A DNA stretch of 64,000 nt. It comes from Actinoplanes subtropicus. Its GTDB lineage: Bacteria > Actinomycetota > Actinomycetes > Mycobacteriales > Micromonosporaceae. The notes beneath the pieces are model-generated. The model made no database searches and was not told the DNA's origin. It saw only the letters and a list, made by a program, of their open reading frames with translations. Position numbers and translations under genes: made by a program. The DNA lies in assembly GCF_000721705.1 (NCBI RefSeq), contig NZ_JOJL01000009.1:1-64000 (forward strand), given 5' to 3'. Positions 1 to 8,619 of the stretch are shown piece by piece. Position 1 is the first letter of the stretch. Every line of letters begins with the position of its first letter.

Positions 1-166
1 CTACCGGAGCTTCGTTCCCATCACGCCCCGCGACACGCCACTGTGGCCAGACCGCGACGCGGCACTCACACCAAACTCATGATCTTGAAACGGCCGTGAA
101 CTGGGTGCCGGCGGCCGGTGGGCCCGCAGCGGACTCGCCGGGAAGCGCAACGGACCGTGGTATTGG

Positions 167-847
167 GTGCCCGACAAGTTGTGGGCGAAATACAGCGGAC
201 AACTCCACGGGCCGGACGGTTGCCTGGGATATCCGATCGAGCCGTCCCGGCCCTGGGAGAACGGAATTCGCCAAGATTTCGAACACGGCTCGCTGTCGTT
301 TCGGCAAGACCGCGGCGTCGTCACCACCGGCGGCTGCGTCGAAGCCGATCCGCCATCGGCGGCCCCGGTGACGGCGCACCATGCCCTGGTCTACCAGGTC
401 GACGCCGACCACGGAATCCCGCACGAAATTCCGCCGGCCAAATCGGCATCGCAGGACTTCACGCCGTCGTTGCCGTTCGTCGACGAGATCGGCATCATCG
501 CCGGAGTGGATCCGGCCAAGAGCACTTCGCCGCAACACTCGATCACATTGCAGCTTCTCGACCGGGAGCAGCACATCCTGTTCCACCGGTCGGTGACGTT
601 GAACGACAATCGGCTGACAACGGCCGGCTTTCCGCCGATACCTGTCGCGGTCGGCAAGGTCTACTGGCTCCGGGTGATCAATGACTCCGCCGACGTCATC
701 GGCGTCTACCTCAACGACCCGGCCCGGGCGAACCACATCGCCAGCCCGTCGGCGCGAGCTCTGCTGGACGGCGAGTTGCCGAACCCGCGGGTGCATCGGG
801 ACGACAACGGAGCGCTGTGCGGGCGCATCGAGGGCACGTCCGGTTAG
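167..847 (+). CDS. LGFP-repeat-like protein, 5' end probably incomplete
   Basis: A 226-residue reading frame from a GTG. Residues about 5-55 match the spacing of an LGFP repeat (GCLGYP, then a DFEHGS segment), a repeat found in actinobacterial surface and cell-wall proteins. The rest looks like a beta-rich domain with no motif I recognise. There is no Shine-Dalgarno sequence before the GTG. The same frame stays open upstream to position 89, where two in-frame TGA codons (80-82, 86-88) separate it from another open stretch running off the window edge. The gene may therefore be a 5'-truncated remnant or start at an unusual codon. Function is not known. Confidence 0.4.
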   Translation: MPDKLWAKYSGQLHGPDGCLGYPIEPSRPWENGIRQDFEHGSLSFRQDRGVVTTGGCVEADPPSAAPVTAHHALVYQVDADHGIPHEIPPAKSASQDFTPSLPFVDEIGIIAGVDPAKSTSPQHSITLQLLDREQHILFHRSVTLNDNRLTTAGFPPIPVAVGKVYWLRVINDSADVIGVYLNDPARANHIASPSARALLDGELPNPRVHRDDNGALCGRIEGTSG

Positions 848-1001
848 CGGCCGCGGGCCGACGCGGATCGCACCGCGGCCGGCCGGCCGGGCCATGCAGG
901 ACAGCCCGGCGGCCGCGCGCGGAGGGTGACCAGCGACGGCGCTCGGCGCTGCACCGGGGACTGGTGGCCGGCGTACGAAATGGTGGTCTTGATTTTCGGC
1001 G

Positions 1002-1724
1002 TCAGGTACCGGAGCTGATCTCGGTCGGGAGGGAGCCGGCGGAGGGTGAGAACGAGTACGGCGGTCCGGACGGGCCGAAGGTGGTCTTGCCGGTCTTGCT
1101 GAGGAATTCGAAGGCGAAGCCGGCCCGGCCGTTCGACTGGGCGTCGCCGGCCGCGAAGACGCGCAGGTAGCCGTAGGTCGGCTGGCGGATCGTCAGGCGC
1201 AGCGGCGCCGGATCGTGGGCGGCGCAGACGGCCTTGCCATGGCCCAGCACCGTGTTGCCGGAGTCGCCCTGCTTCACGACGACATCGACCTTGCCGGCGC
1301 CGACGCAGAAGAAGTGGAATGCGTAGGTGTCGGCCGGCATGTCGTTCAGGTCGTCTTCGTAGGACGGGGTGACCACTCCGGCGGTCGCGCTGATCGAGGT
1401 CGGCGTCTTGCCGCGGTCGGCGAGGAGGTCGCCGGCCGCCTGGGCGGGGTCGTCCGCGGGCCGCGACGGCTCGGGGATCAGCGACGGCTCGGCGCTGGAG
1501 GGGGCTTCCGCCGGCGCGCCCGCGGTGTAGTCGCCGCCGGCGCGCGGGTGCAGACCGACGCCGGCACCGACCAGCACCGCGGCGACCGCGACCCCGGTGC
1601 CCGCCGCCACGGCGACCGTGCGCCTGCGGTGGGCGGCCCTGATCGGCGGCGTTCCCGGTGCGACGATCTCGCTCAGGGTTCGGGCGCGCAGCTCCTGGAA
1701 GAGCTTCTCGAGTTCGTCGGTCAT
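1002..1724 (-). CDS. Membrane protein paired with ECF sigma factor (anti-sigma-like)
   Basis: A 240-residue protein with a short cytoplasmic N-terminus (about 50 residues beginning MTDELEKLF), one transmembrane helix at about residues 52-72, and a long extracytoplasmic part. Its ATG overlaps the TGA of the sigma gene (ATGA, 1721-1724), so the two are translationally coupled. This position suits an anti-sigma factor that holds the sigma factor at the membrane. The HxxxCxxC zinc motif of classic ZAS anti-sigma factors is absent, so the regulatory role is inferred from gene order and topology only. The extracytoplasmic part is not recognised. Confidence 0.7.
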   Translation of the reverse strand: MTDELEKLFQELRARTLSEIVAPGTPPIRAAHRRRTVAVAAGTGVAVAAVLVGAGVGLHPRAGGDYTAGAPAEAPSSAEPSLIPEPSRPADDPAQAAGDLLADRGKTPTSISATAGVVTPSYEDDLNDMPADTYAFHFFCVGAGKVDVVVKQGDSGNTVLGHGKAVCAAHDPAPLRLTIRQPTYGYLRVFAAGDAQSNGRAGFAFEFLSKTGKTTFGPSGPPYSFSPSAGSLPTEISSGT

Positions 1725-2284
1725 CGCGGGTCCTCCGTCATGCCGGGAGTGCGGGGGGATTCGGTCAGGTCGAGCCGGGCGGCCAACGCCTGGCGGGCCC
1801 GGTGCAGCCAGGACTTGACGGTTCCTTCCGGTACGCCCTCCCGCTCGGCTATCTCGGCGACGGACAGGTCGGCGAGGTAGCGCAGCACGATCGCCCGGCG
1901 CTGGTTGCCGGGCAGGGTGGCCAGCGCCGCGATCAGCGCGACCCGCTCGGGCTCGGGCCCGTCGACGTGCGGCTCGACCGGGCGCTGGCGGCGCAGGAAC
2001 ATGCTGATCGTGCGCTTGCGGCGCCATCTGCTGAGCGCCAGGTTCCAGGCGACCCGGCGCACCCACGCGACCGGGTCGTCGTACCGCGACATGGTGCGCC
2101 ATCGGGCGTAGGCCCGGCAGAACGCCTCCTGGACGACGTCCTGCGCCTCCTGCCGGTCGCCGAAGTAGGCATAGAGCTGCACGGTGAGGTCGCCGTAGTG
2201 CGCGGCGTAGATCTCGTCGAACGACGACATCTGGTTCGGCACGACTACCAGCGCCTCCGGTCTCGTTCCGGCCGTTGCTGTCAC
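1721..2284 (-). CDS. ECF RNA polymerase sigma factor (SigE-like family)
   Basis: A 187-residue extracytoplasmic-function sigma factor. Region 2 is visible around YAAHYGDL and the DVVQEAFCRAYARW helix. Region 4 has the typical LPGNQRRAIVLRYLADLS segment followed by the helix-turn-helix EIAEREGVPEGTVKSWLHRA. It should direct RNA polymerase to a small stress or envelope regulon and be restrained by the membrane protein that follows it. The listed start is a GTG at 2284 without a clear ribosome binding site. An internal ATG at 2230 (MSSFDEIY) fits the usual family N-terminus at least as well, so the start is uncertain. Confidence 0.88.
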   Translation of the reverse strand: MTATAGTRPEALVVVPNQMSSFDEIYAAHYGDLTVQLYAYFGDRQEAQDVVQEAFCRAYARWRTMSRYDDPVAWVRRVAWNLALSRWRRKRTISMFLRRQRPVEPHVDGPEPERVALIAALATLPGNQRRAIVLRYLADLSVAEIAEREGVPEGTVKSWLHRARQALAARLDLTESPRTPGMTEDPR

Positions 2285-2325
2285 GAACCACTACACGCCC
2301 CGGCGCGGGCGAACGTTGCAGCCTC

Positions 2326-2766
2326 TCAGGTGAGCTGCTCGGCCAGGCCGACGATGATGCCCTCGGGGCCGCGGACGTAGCAGAGCCGGTAGACGGTCTC
2401 GAAGTTCACCACCTCGCCGACCAGCTCGGCGCCGTGCGCCAGCAGGCGGCCGACGACGTCGTCGATGTCGTCGACGGCGAACATGACCCGCCGGATGCCG
2501 AGCGTGTTCGCCGGCGCGTCGGGCGGCTCGGAGCGGACCGCCTTCGGCGTGTGGAACATCGCCAGCTCGATGCCGCCGGGTGCGCCGGGTATCCGGAGCA
2601 TGGCGACCTCCTGCCGGACGTCGTCGAGCGCGATGACCCGCTCCACCCACGGTCCCTCGATCGGGCCCCGGCCCTCGAGCTCCATGCCGAGCTCGACGAA
2701 GAACGCGATGACGGCGTCGATGTCCTCGACGACGATGAGCACGTTGTCCATCCGTTGGATCGCCAT
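2326..2766 (-). CDS. VOC (glyoxalase/bleomycin resistance-like) family protein
   Basis: A 146-residue protein with two beta-alpha-beta-beta-beta modules of the vicinal oxygen chelate fold. The first begins MDNVLIVVEDIDAVIAFF; the second covers RRVMFAVDDIDDVVGRL to YVRGPEGIIVGLAEQ. The terminal ExxxxGLAE-type strand with an upstream PEG turn is usual for small VOC enzymes. The ATG at 2766 is preceded by a strong purine-rich ribosome binding site (AGAGGGGG). Family members include isomerases, epimerases, dioxygenases and antibiotic-binding proteins, and the substrate cannot be read from sequence. It stands alone between the sigma operon and a divergent membrane protein gene. Confidence 0.85.
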   Translation of the reverse strand: MAIQRMDNVLIVVEDIDAVIAFFVELGMELEGRGPIEGPWVERVIALDDVRQEVAMLRIPGAPGGIELAMFHTPKAVRSEPPDAPANTLGIRRVMFAVDDIDDVVGRLLAHGAELVGEVVNFETVYRLCYVRGPEGIIVGLAEQLT

Positions 2767-2926
2767 GCGACCCCCTCTCTGTCGTGGTTCATCGTGGCAG
2801 GGACGGGGCCGCCGGAGCGTTCTCGACACCTCCGGGCGCTGCTACCTTCCCGCACCCGAAAGGCAACCCGGATGCAACCGCGCGGCTACAGGGTGGGCAG
2901 CCAATCCCCGGTGATCGGAGCGGCCC

Positions 2927-3646
2927 GTGTCCGACGGCGTATTTCATGCCTACATCGCCCTGCTCGTTGTCAGCGGCCTGACGCTGTCGGTCCTCGCCGT
3001 ACGCGGGTTCGGCCTGTCCACCACGGCCCGGGTGGTGGACGGTCTGTTCAGCGTCGGATTCCTCGGCTACGCCATCTATCTCGTCGTGGGGGACCCGGCC
3101 ACGGTGAGGGTCTTCGGCTACGCGTTCGCGGCGCCGGTCTTGGCGGTCATTCATGTGCTGCGCGCGCACAAGGCGGCACGGGCGGCCGGTCCTTCGTCGT
3201 TCGCTCCGGCTTCGGGCGGCTACGGCGGCGGGTTCGCGCCGGTCGTCCCGCCGCCCCCGTACCACCCGGCGGCCGGAAACTCCCTCTACAGCGCATCCTT
3301 TCCCGGAGCGCCGCATCCTGGCGCACTCCCGCCGGGACCGGACCCGTCCTGGTTCCCCGGGGCCCCTCCGGCCGCCCCGGCATCGCCGCACCAAGGCTTT
3401 CCCGGCCAGGCGCAGACGGCCTACCCGCCCGCGTTCCCGGCATATCCCCCACCGGTGCACGGGTTTTCCCCGGAGACGGCACGCGCCGGCAATCCGCAGC
3501 CGACGGATGCGGCACACGGCTACCCGGCGGGCGGTTACCCGGCGGGCGGCTACCCGTCCTCACCTGCCGCCGGGGGCGAATACGAGGCACACCCTCAGGG
3601 ACCGCAGTCCTCGACGCCCGGCGAGTGGCCACCGCGCCGCCCGTGA
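2927..3646 (+). CDS. Small membrane protein with long proline/glycine-rich tail
   Basis: A 239-residue protein starting at GTG 2927 with GGAG seven bases upstream. The first 85 residues hold about three hydrophobic helices (AYIALLVVSGLTLSVLAV, FSVGFLGYAIYLVV, YAFAAPVLAVIHVL). The remaining 150 residues are a low-complexity Pro/Gly/Ala/Tyr tail with PPPPY and repeated YPAGG motifs. Such tails are common in actinobacterial membrane proteins and are probably disordered. No catalytic motif is visible and no function is assigned. Confidence 0.7.
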   Translation: MSDGVFHAYIALLVVSGLTLSVLAVRGFGLSTTARVVDGLFSVGFLGYAIYLVVGDPATVRVFGYAFAAPVLAVIHVLRAHKAARAAGPSSFAPASGGYGGGFAPVVPPPPYHPAAGNSLYSASFPGAPHPGALPPGPDPSWFPGAPPAAPASPHQGFPGQAQTAYPPAFPAYPPPVHGFSPETARAGNPQPTDAAHGYPAGGYPAGGYPSSPAAGGEYEAHPQGPQSSTPGEWPPRRP

Positions 3647-3700
3647 CCTGGTGACCGCTGGCGGGCACTGCGGCTCGCGCCACCCACGACACCGCCGCGG

Positions 3701-3719
3701 CGCCGGGCGTTCCCCGGCG
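3701..3719. terminator. GC-rich hairpin between convergent genes
   Basis: CGCCGGG (3701-3707) pairs with CCCGGCG (3713-3719) around a five-base loop, in the gap between two convergent genes. A wider repeat, CTGGCGGGC (3658-3666) and GCCCGCCAG (3740-3748), brackets it. There is no T tract, as is common for terminators in high-GC actinomycetes, so the role is inferred from position. Confidence 0.45.
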
Positions 3720-3758
3720 GGCGCGGTCAGCCGACCCACGCCCGCCAGGTCGGGACCG

Positions 3759-4796
3759 TCAGCAGCTGGACTTGTAGGCGGCCTGGCCGCCCGCGCCGCT
3801 GAGGTTGTCCTTGGTGATGGTGGTGAAGCCGGTCTGGATCTTCGGGGTTACCTGGCCGCCGTCGAGGGCCGCTACGGCCTCGTCGACGCCGTACTGGCCG
3901 ATCGTGCCGGGCTGCTGGGCGATCAGGGCCTGGACGGTGCCCTCCTGCAGGGCCTTGATCTGGTTCGGGCCCGCGTCGAAGCCCACGATCTTGACGGTGC
4001 TGGTCTTGCCGGCCTGGCGTACGCCGGTGGCGGTGCCCTCCGCGGAGAACAGGTTGGCGGCGAAGACGCCCTTGATGTCGGGGTCCTTCTGCAGCGCTGA
4101 GCTGATCAGGTTGGACGCCGTCGCCGGGTCGTTGTGCGAGTACTGCACCGGCAGGTACTGGAACTTCGAGTCGGCCTTGGCGGCGTCGGCGAAGCCCTGG
4201 ATGCGCTGGTCGACGGTGGAGACGCCGGGGTCGGTGGACATCACCATGACCTTGCCGCCGTCCGGGTTGAGCTGCTTGATGGCCTCGAAGGCGGCCCGGC
4301 CGCCGCCGATGTTGTCGGACGCGATGGCGCTGGCCGCGTACGACGGGTCCTTGGTGGTGGTGTCGACCAAGATGATCTTGATACCGGCGGCGGCCGCGGC
4401 CTGCAACGGCGCCTGCATGGCGGTCACGTCGGTGGGGGCGATCAGGATGGCGTCCGGCTTGGCCGCCACCACCGAGTCGAGGATCGGCTTCTGCAGGGTG
4501 GGGTCGAACTTCTGCGGGCCCTGGGTCTTGACGGTGACGCCGAGCTTGGCGGCCTCGGCCTGGACCCCGCACTGCATCGTGATGTAGAACTCGTCGCCCT
4601 GGACACCCTGGATGAACTGCAGGTTGTAGGCCTTCTTCGCCTTCTGCGGCACCACCGCGCCGGAGGCGGCGGCCGCGCTGGGGTTGCCGGCGGCCGTGTT
4701 TGGCGCGCTGCCGGTCGGTTTCGAGCTGGTGCAGGCCGTCAGGGCGACGATCAGGGCGGTGCTTCCGGCGTACGCAAGAAGGTTGGTCTTTTTCAT
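3759..4796 (-). CDS. RbsB-type sugar ABC transporter substrate-binding lipoprotein
   Basis: A 345-residue periplasmic-binding-protein-like lipoprotein. The N-terminus has a signal peptide with the lipobox LTAC (Cys about residue 22) and a Ser/Ala/Pro linker. The mature part shows the type 1 fold of ribose and other sugar-binding proteins: IKIILVDTT, a GGGRAAFEAI segment, and FAANLFSAEGTATGVR with IVGFDAGP near the C-terminus. It is the last gene of a three-gene ATPase-permease-binding protein operon, ten bases after the permease. The ligand is unknown; the neighbouring kinase, aldolase and dehydrogenase suggest a sugar or polyol. Confidence 0.93.
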   Translation of the reverse strand: MKKTNLLAYAGSTALIVALTACTSSKPTGSAPNTAAGNPSAAAASGAVVPQKAKKAYNLQFIQGVQGDEFYITMQCGVQAEAAKLGVTVKTQGPQKFDPTLQKPILDSVVAAKPDAILIAPTDVTAMQAPLQAAAAAGIKIILVDTTTKDPSYAASAIASDNIGGGRAAFEAIKQLNPDGGKVMVMSTDPGVSTVDQRIQGFADAAKADSKFQYLPVQYSHNDPATASNLISSALQKDPDIKGVFAANLFSAEGTATGVRQAGKTSTVKIVGFDAGPNQIKALQEGTVQALIAQQPGTIGQYGVDEAVAALDGGQVTPKIQTGFTTITKDNLSGAGGQAAYKSSC

Positions 4797-4806
4797 GGGG
4801 AGTCCT

Positions 4807-5871
4807 TTACTTCTTGGTCTTGAACACGGAGAGGAGCGAGGGATGGGAACCGCCGCGCTGGGCGGCGGCGCGGCGGGACTGGTCGACGTAGACCGCCGCC
4901 ACCAGGACCGAGCCGACGGCGACGCCCTGCCAGAAGGCCTCGACGCCGATGATCACGAAGCCGGCCTGGAGGACCGCGGGGATGAACAGGCCGATGACCG
5001 TGCCGAAGATGGAGCCCTCGCCGCCGAAGATCGAGGTGCCGCCGATGACGACGGCCGCGATGACGTTGAGGTTGGTCAGCGACTGACCGGCAATGGTGGT
5101 GGTGCCGAACTGCGCGAGGGCCAGCACCGCGCCGAGCCCGGCGCAGGCTCCGGAGAGCGCGTACACCAGGATCAGGTGCCGGTCGACGCTGATGCCCACC
5201 CGGCGGGCGCCGAGCTCGTTGGAGCCGATCGCGTAGGTGTATCGCCCGAACCTCGTCTTGTGCAGCGCGATGCCGCCGACGATCACGACGACCAGCGCGA
5301 CGAACGGCAGGGCCGGAATTCCCAGGATCTTGATGTACGTGTTGAAGTCGGTCAGCGCCTCCGGGACCGAGCGGATGTCGATGCCGCCGGTGATGACCTG
5401 GGCCAGGCCGAGGGCGACGGACAGCGCGCCGAGGGTGACGATCAGCGGCGGGATCTTGGCCTTCGCGATGAGGAAGCCGTTGAGCGCGCCCCAGGCGATG
5501 CCGGAGACGAGCGCGCCCGCGATGCCGAGGGCCGCGGTGGACCAGCCGTCCCCGCCGACCGCCTCCATGATCTTCGCGGCGACCACCGAGGAGAAGACCA
5601 GGACCGAGCCGATGGAAAGGTCGATGCCGGAGGTGATGATGACGAAGGTCATGCCGACGCCGAGCACCGCCCAGACCGCGATGTTCTGCGAGATGAGCGA
5701 GAAGTTGCTGGTGGACAGGAACTTGGTGCCGGCCGCCACGGAGAAGGCGGCGACGATGAGGAGCAGGACGCCGAGGATCCACACCGACTGCATGCCGGCT
5801 ACCCGGCCGAGTAACGACTGCCGGGGCGGGGCCTCCACGATGGCCGGCTCCTCCGGGGTGATCACGCTCAT
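4807..5871 (-). CDS. RbsC-type sugar ABC transporter permease
   Basis: A 354-residue inner-membrane permease of the ribose/xylose class with 8-10 hydrophobic helices. Characteristic family segments are ITSGIDLSIGSVLVFSSV near residue 80, the NGFLIAKAKIPPLIVTLG loop, and IGGTSIFGGEGSIFGTVIG near the C-terminus. The ATG at 5871 overlaps the stop of the ATPase gene (ATGA), so it is coupled to it. It forms the channel of the importer with the ATPase upstream and the binding protein downstream. Because the operator precedes the ATPase gene, the three genes should be one transcript. Confidence 0.93.
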   Translation of the reverse strand: MSVITPEEPAIVEAPPRQSLLGRVAGMQSVWILGVLLLIVAAFSVAAGTKFLSTSNFSLISQNIAVWAVLGVGMTFVIITSGIDLSIGSVLVFSSVVAAKIMEAVGGDGWSTAALGIAGALVSGIAWGALNGFLIAKAKIPPLIVTLGALSVALGLAQVITGGIDIRSVPEALTDFNTYIKILGIPALPFVALVVVIVGGIALHKTRFGRYTYAIGSNELGARRVGISVDRHLILVYALSGACAGLGAVLALAQFGTTTIAGQSLTNLNVIAAVVIGGTSIFGGEGSIFGTVIGLFIPAVLQAGFVIIGVEAFWQGVAVGSVLVAAVYVDQSRRAAAQRGGSHPSLLSVFKTKK

Positions 5872-6647
5872 GAGCCGTTGTCCTTGCGGTTGATGGTCTG
5901 CGGATCGAGGGCGCCGGTCATCGCGCCGACCAGCTGCTCGACGGTCGTGCCCGCGGCCGGCATCGTGGCCACCCGGGTGCCGAGGCGCATGACCTGGATC
6001 CGGTCGGCGACCTCGAGGACGTGCGGCATGGAATGCGAGATGAGCACCACAGCGATGCCCTTGTCGCGTACGCGTTTGATGGTGTCCAGGACGTTCTTGG
6101 TCTGCACCACGCCGAGCGCCGCGGTCGGCTCGTCCAGGAACACGATCTTGTCGGCCCAGCTGATCGCCCGGACGATCGCGATCTGCTGCCGCTGGCCGCC
6201 GGACATCGAGCCGACCGGCGAACCGAAGGCGGTGACGGTGCCGCCGAGCTCCCGGAAGCCGGCCTCGGCGCGGGCCCGCATCCGCTTCTCGTCCATGAAC
6301 CCCAGGAAGCCGAGGACACCGCGGCGGGGGATCTCCCGGCCCAGGAACATGTTCTGCACCGGGTTGAGATGCGGGGCGAGCGCGAGGTCCTGGTAGACGA
6401 CCTCCATGCCCATCTCGGACGCCTGGTGCGGGCTGGTGATGGTGACCCGCTCGCCCCGGAAGAACAGCTCCCCCGCGTCCACCGCGAGATTGCCGGTCAG
6501 CGCCTTGACCATGGTGGACTTGCCGGCTCCGTTGTCGCCGATCAGGGCGACCACCTCGCCGGCGTCGACGTCGAAGGACGCGTCGTTCAGTGCGCGGACG
6601 TGTCCGAAGCTTCGCGAGAGGCCGCGCGCCTCGAGGAGGGGTGCCAT
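5868..6647 (-). CDS. Sugar ABC transporter ATP-binding protein
   Basis: A 259-residue ABC ATPase with Walker A GDNGAGKSTMVKAL, signature MSGGQRQQ, Walker B KIVFLDEPTAALG and the H-loop LISHSMPHV. Ribose-type ATPases often carry two cassettes (about 500 residues); this one has a single cassette, as in the FrcA/XylG short subgroup, and must act as a homodimer. The ATG lies only 13 bases from the palindromic operator and has no clear Shine-Dalgarno, so transcription and translation may start close together. It is the first gene of the importer operon. Confidence 0.93.
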   Translation of the reverse strand: MAPLLEARGLSRSFGHVRALNDASFDVDAGEVVALIGDNGAGKSTMVKALTGNLAVDAGELFFRGERVTITSPHQASEMGMEVVYQDLALAPHLNPVQNMFLGREIPRRGVLGFLGFMDEKRMRARAEAGFRELGGTVTAFGSPVGSMSGGQRQQIAIVRAISWADKIVFLDEPTAALGVVQTKNVLDTIKRVRDKGIAVVLISHSMPHVLEVADRIQVMRLGTRVATMPAAGTTVEQLVGAMTGALDPQTINRKDNGS

Positions 6648-6660
6648 GGACGGACACTAA

Positions 6661-6695
6661 TTCATGTCACCGGTGTCTGTCACCGGTGACATGAA
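6661..6695. promoter_or_regulatory. LacI-type operator in the importer/lacI divergent promoter
   Basis: A perfect 15-base inverted repeat: TTCATGTCACCGGTG (6661-6675) and CACCGGTGACATGAA (6681-6695), with a five-base spacer. Each arm contains the CACCGGTG core typical of LacI-family operators. It lies between the importer ATPase (start 6647) and the divergent LacI gene (start 6734), so one repressor could control both. The 15-mer CATGTCACCGGTGTC within it (6663-6677) recurs exactly at 13401-13415 upstream of the FGGY kinase. Confidence 0.85.
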
Positions 6696-6733
6696 ATTGT
6701 GATTTGCCGTATCGTCGCTGCCAGGAGGCCGAG

Positions 6734-7720
6734 ATGAGCACGATGCGCCAAGTCGCGGAGCGCGCCGGCGTCAGCGCCAAATCCGTGTCCCGGGTGATCA
6801 ACAATGATCGATACGTGTCGGCCGACGTCCGCCGCCGCGTCGAACAAGCGATCGCCGAGCTCCATTACGTCCCGAACGAGCTGGCGCGCACCTTCCGGTC
6901 GGGCCGCGACGCGGCGATCGGCGTGGCCATCCCCGACCTCTCCGACCCGTTCTTCGCGAGCCTGGCCCGCGAGATCGAGCAGATCGCCCGCTCCCGCGGC
7001 CTCGCCGTCCTGATCACCAGCCTCGGCAACGACGGCGCCGACGAGCAGGCCCGGGTCGAGGCGCTGCTGCGCCGGCGCCTGATCGGCCTGATCACCACCC
7101 CGGTCGCCGCCGACCAGTCCTACCTGAAGTCCTGGCAGGACCGGATCGTCATCGTCTTCATCGACCGGCCGCCGGCCGGGATCAGCGCCGACTACGTCGT
7201 CGAGGACAACCACGGCGGGGCGTACGCGGCGATCCAGCACCTGATCGGGCACGGCCACCGCCGCATCGCGTTCATCGGCGACCGGGTCAGCACCGCCACC
7301 ACGGCCCGCCGGCTGAAGGGCTACCGGGACGCGATGCGCGACGCCGGGCTGGCCGAGGACCCGGGCCTGATCCGGATCGGACGCACCAGTGCGGCCGAGT
7401 CGGCGGCCGCAGCCGTGCACCTGCTGGCTGCGGAGGCGCCGCCGACGGCGGTCTTCTCGTCGAACGCGTGGAGCACGATCGGCATCATCCCGGCGCTGCA
7501 GGCGTCCGGGCATCGGTCGGTGCCGCTGGTCAGCTTCGGGGACTTCCCGCTGTCGTCGGCGATCGATCCGGCGCCGACGGTGGTCGACCAGAACCCGGCG
7601 GCGGTCGGGCGGGCGGCGGCGACCCGCCTGTTCGACCGGATCGAGCACCCGCGGCGCAGACTCAAGCGGCAGATCGTGCTGCCGGTGCCGCTGATCGCCC
7701 GCGCCTCCTGCTGCGGCTGA
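6734..7720 (+). CDS. LacI-family transcriptional regulator
   Basis: A 328-residue LacI/GalR regulator. The N-terminal helix-turn-helix reads MRQVAERAGVSAKSVSRVIN, followed by the hinge helix region NELARTFRSGR. The remainder is a sugar-binding-protein-like effector domain. ATG 6734 is chosen because AGGAGG lies six bases upstream and it matches the family N-terminus. It is divergent from the ABC importer and shares its operator, so it is likely a ligand-responsive repressor of that operon and of itself. It is clearly paralogous to the LacI gene at 10117-11103, and the two recognition helices are almost identical. Confidence 0.94.
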   Translation: MSTMRQVAERAGVSAKSVSRVINNDRYVSADVRRRVEQAIAELHYVPNELARTFRSGRDAAIGVAIPDLSDPFFASLAREIEQIARSRGLAVLITSLGNDGADEQARVEALLRRRLIGLITTPVAADQSYLKSWQDRIVIVFIDRPPAGISADYVVEDNHGGAYAAIQHLIGHGHRRIAFIGDRVSTATTARRLKGYRDAMRDAGLAEDPGLIRIGRTSAAESAAAAVHLLAAEAPPTAVFSSNAWSTIGIIPALQASGHRSVPLVSFGDFPLSSAIDPAPTVVDQNPAAVGRAAATRLFDRIEHPRRRLKRQIVLPVPLIARASCCG

Positions 7721-7785
7721 CTGGACATCGCCGACGGCGGCCGCCCATCCTGTGTGCAACATCGACCGCAGCGAAGGAGGACCGC

Positions 7786-7971
7786 ATGCACGGTCGTCGC
7801 GGACTGGTCCGGCTCGCCCTTGGTTTGGCGACCGGAGTCGGCATCCTCACCTTGACGGCCGCCCCGGCGTTCGCCAGCTCCGTCATCAAGCCGCTGCAGG
7901 CGTCCGTGAGCTCGGACATCGGCTCGGCGAATGCCGACACCGACAGCTCCGTCATCAGACCGCCGCAGTAA
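7786..7971 (+). CDS. Small secreted peptide with repeated SSVI(K/R)PxQ motif
   Basis: A 61-residue open frame with an excellent ribosome binding site (GAAGGAGG, 7772-7780, five bases before the ATG). The first 30 residues form a signal peptide: an Arg-rich start, a hydrophobic core, and an APAFA cleavage site. The predicted mature peptide is only about 31 residues. It begins SSVIKPLQ and ends SSVIRPPQ, a near repeat flanking an Asp/Ser-rich middle. It follows the LacI gene by 65 bases on the same strand. I do not recognise a family; it could be a small exported peptide or a structural wall peptide. Confidence 0.65.
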   Translation: MHGRRGLVRLALGLATGVGILTLTAAPAFASSVIKPLQASVSSDIGSANADTDSSVIRPPQ

Positions 7972-7991
7972 GCCGCGACGAGGTCCGTGAT

Positions 7992-8576
7992 TCATTTGCG
8001 CCGTGGTCGAGGGGCAATGATCTGACGGCGGCCTTTCATGGGAAGGCCCCGCATGAAGCGGTCGACGGTGGTGGACGGCATCTCTTTGGCCTTCTTGGCG
8101 AACTCCTCGAGATTCCGGAACAGGAACGGGCCGGTGTGGTGCGCGGACTCGCGTTCGACGAGCACGAACGGCTCTATCGCCTCCCAGACGTGAATGATCC
8201 GATCCCGAAGAACGACGATGATGTGCTGGTCCTGCAGAACTCCAAGTGCGGTGAGGGCTGCGAACACCTGGTAGTAGTACGCAACGTCGTAGATCTTTTC
8301 TCGCACATCGTCGGGTAGCCCGGTGATACCCCCGACGGAGTCATGTTCAACCGGCAGGCGGGTGCAGATGAAGCGATAGTTGTCGTTGAACTCCATTGAG
8401 CGGAACTGGCTCAGGAGGTCGATCAACACAGGCACGTAGTTGGCATTCCGCATCAGCACGACCTGTCGGGCGGCAAATACCGCGGAAATGACGAGCGCCA
8501 AAAGTGATACCACGAGAGCAGCGACGCCAAGCGTCTGACCATCCGCCATATTTCTCATTGTGCGTGCCGCAGGCAA
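7992..8576 (-). CDS. Single-pass membrane protein, DUF4760-like
   Basis: A protein of up to 194 residues with one N-terminal transmembrane helix (VAALVVSLLALVISAVFAA) and a soluble alpha-helical remainder that includes NANYVPVLIDLLSQFRSMEF. This layout resembles the DUF4760 group of small helical membrane-anchored proteins, whose role is unknown. Start choice is uncertain: ATGs lie at 8576, 8558 and 8549, none with a strong ribosome binding site. Base composition is visibly less GC-rich than the neighbouring sugar genes, which may indicate recent acquisition. It converges on the small secreted peptide gene. Confidence 0.6.
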   Translation of the reverse strand: MPAARTMRNMADGQTLGVAALVVSLLALVISAVFAARQVVLMRNANYVPVLIDLLSQFRSMEFNDNYRFICTRLPVEHDSVGGITGLPDDVREKIYDVAYYYQVFAALTALGVLQDQHIIVVLRDRIIHVWEAIEPFVLVERESAHHTGPFLFRNLEEFAKKAKEMPSTTVDRFMRGLPMKGRRQIIAPRPRRK

Positions 8577-8619
8577 CGTCCTTACCGGCGATGGTGTGAC
8601 AGGGCGGACGCCGCGTGCA

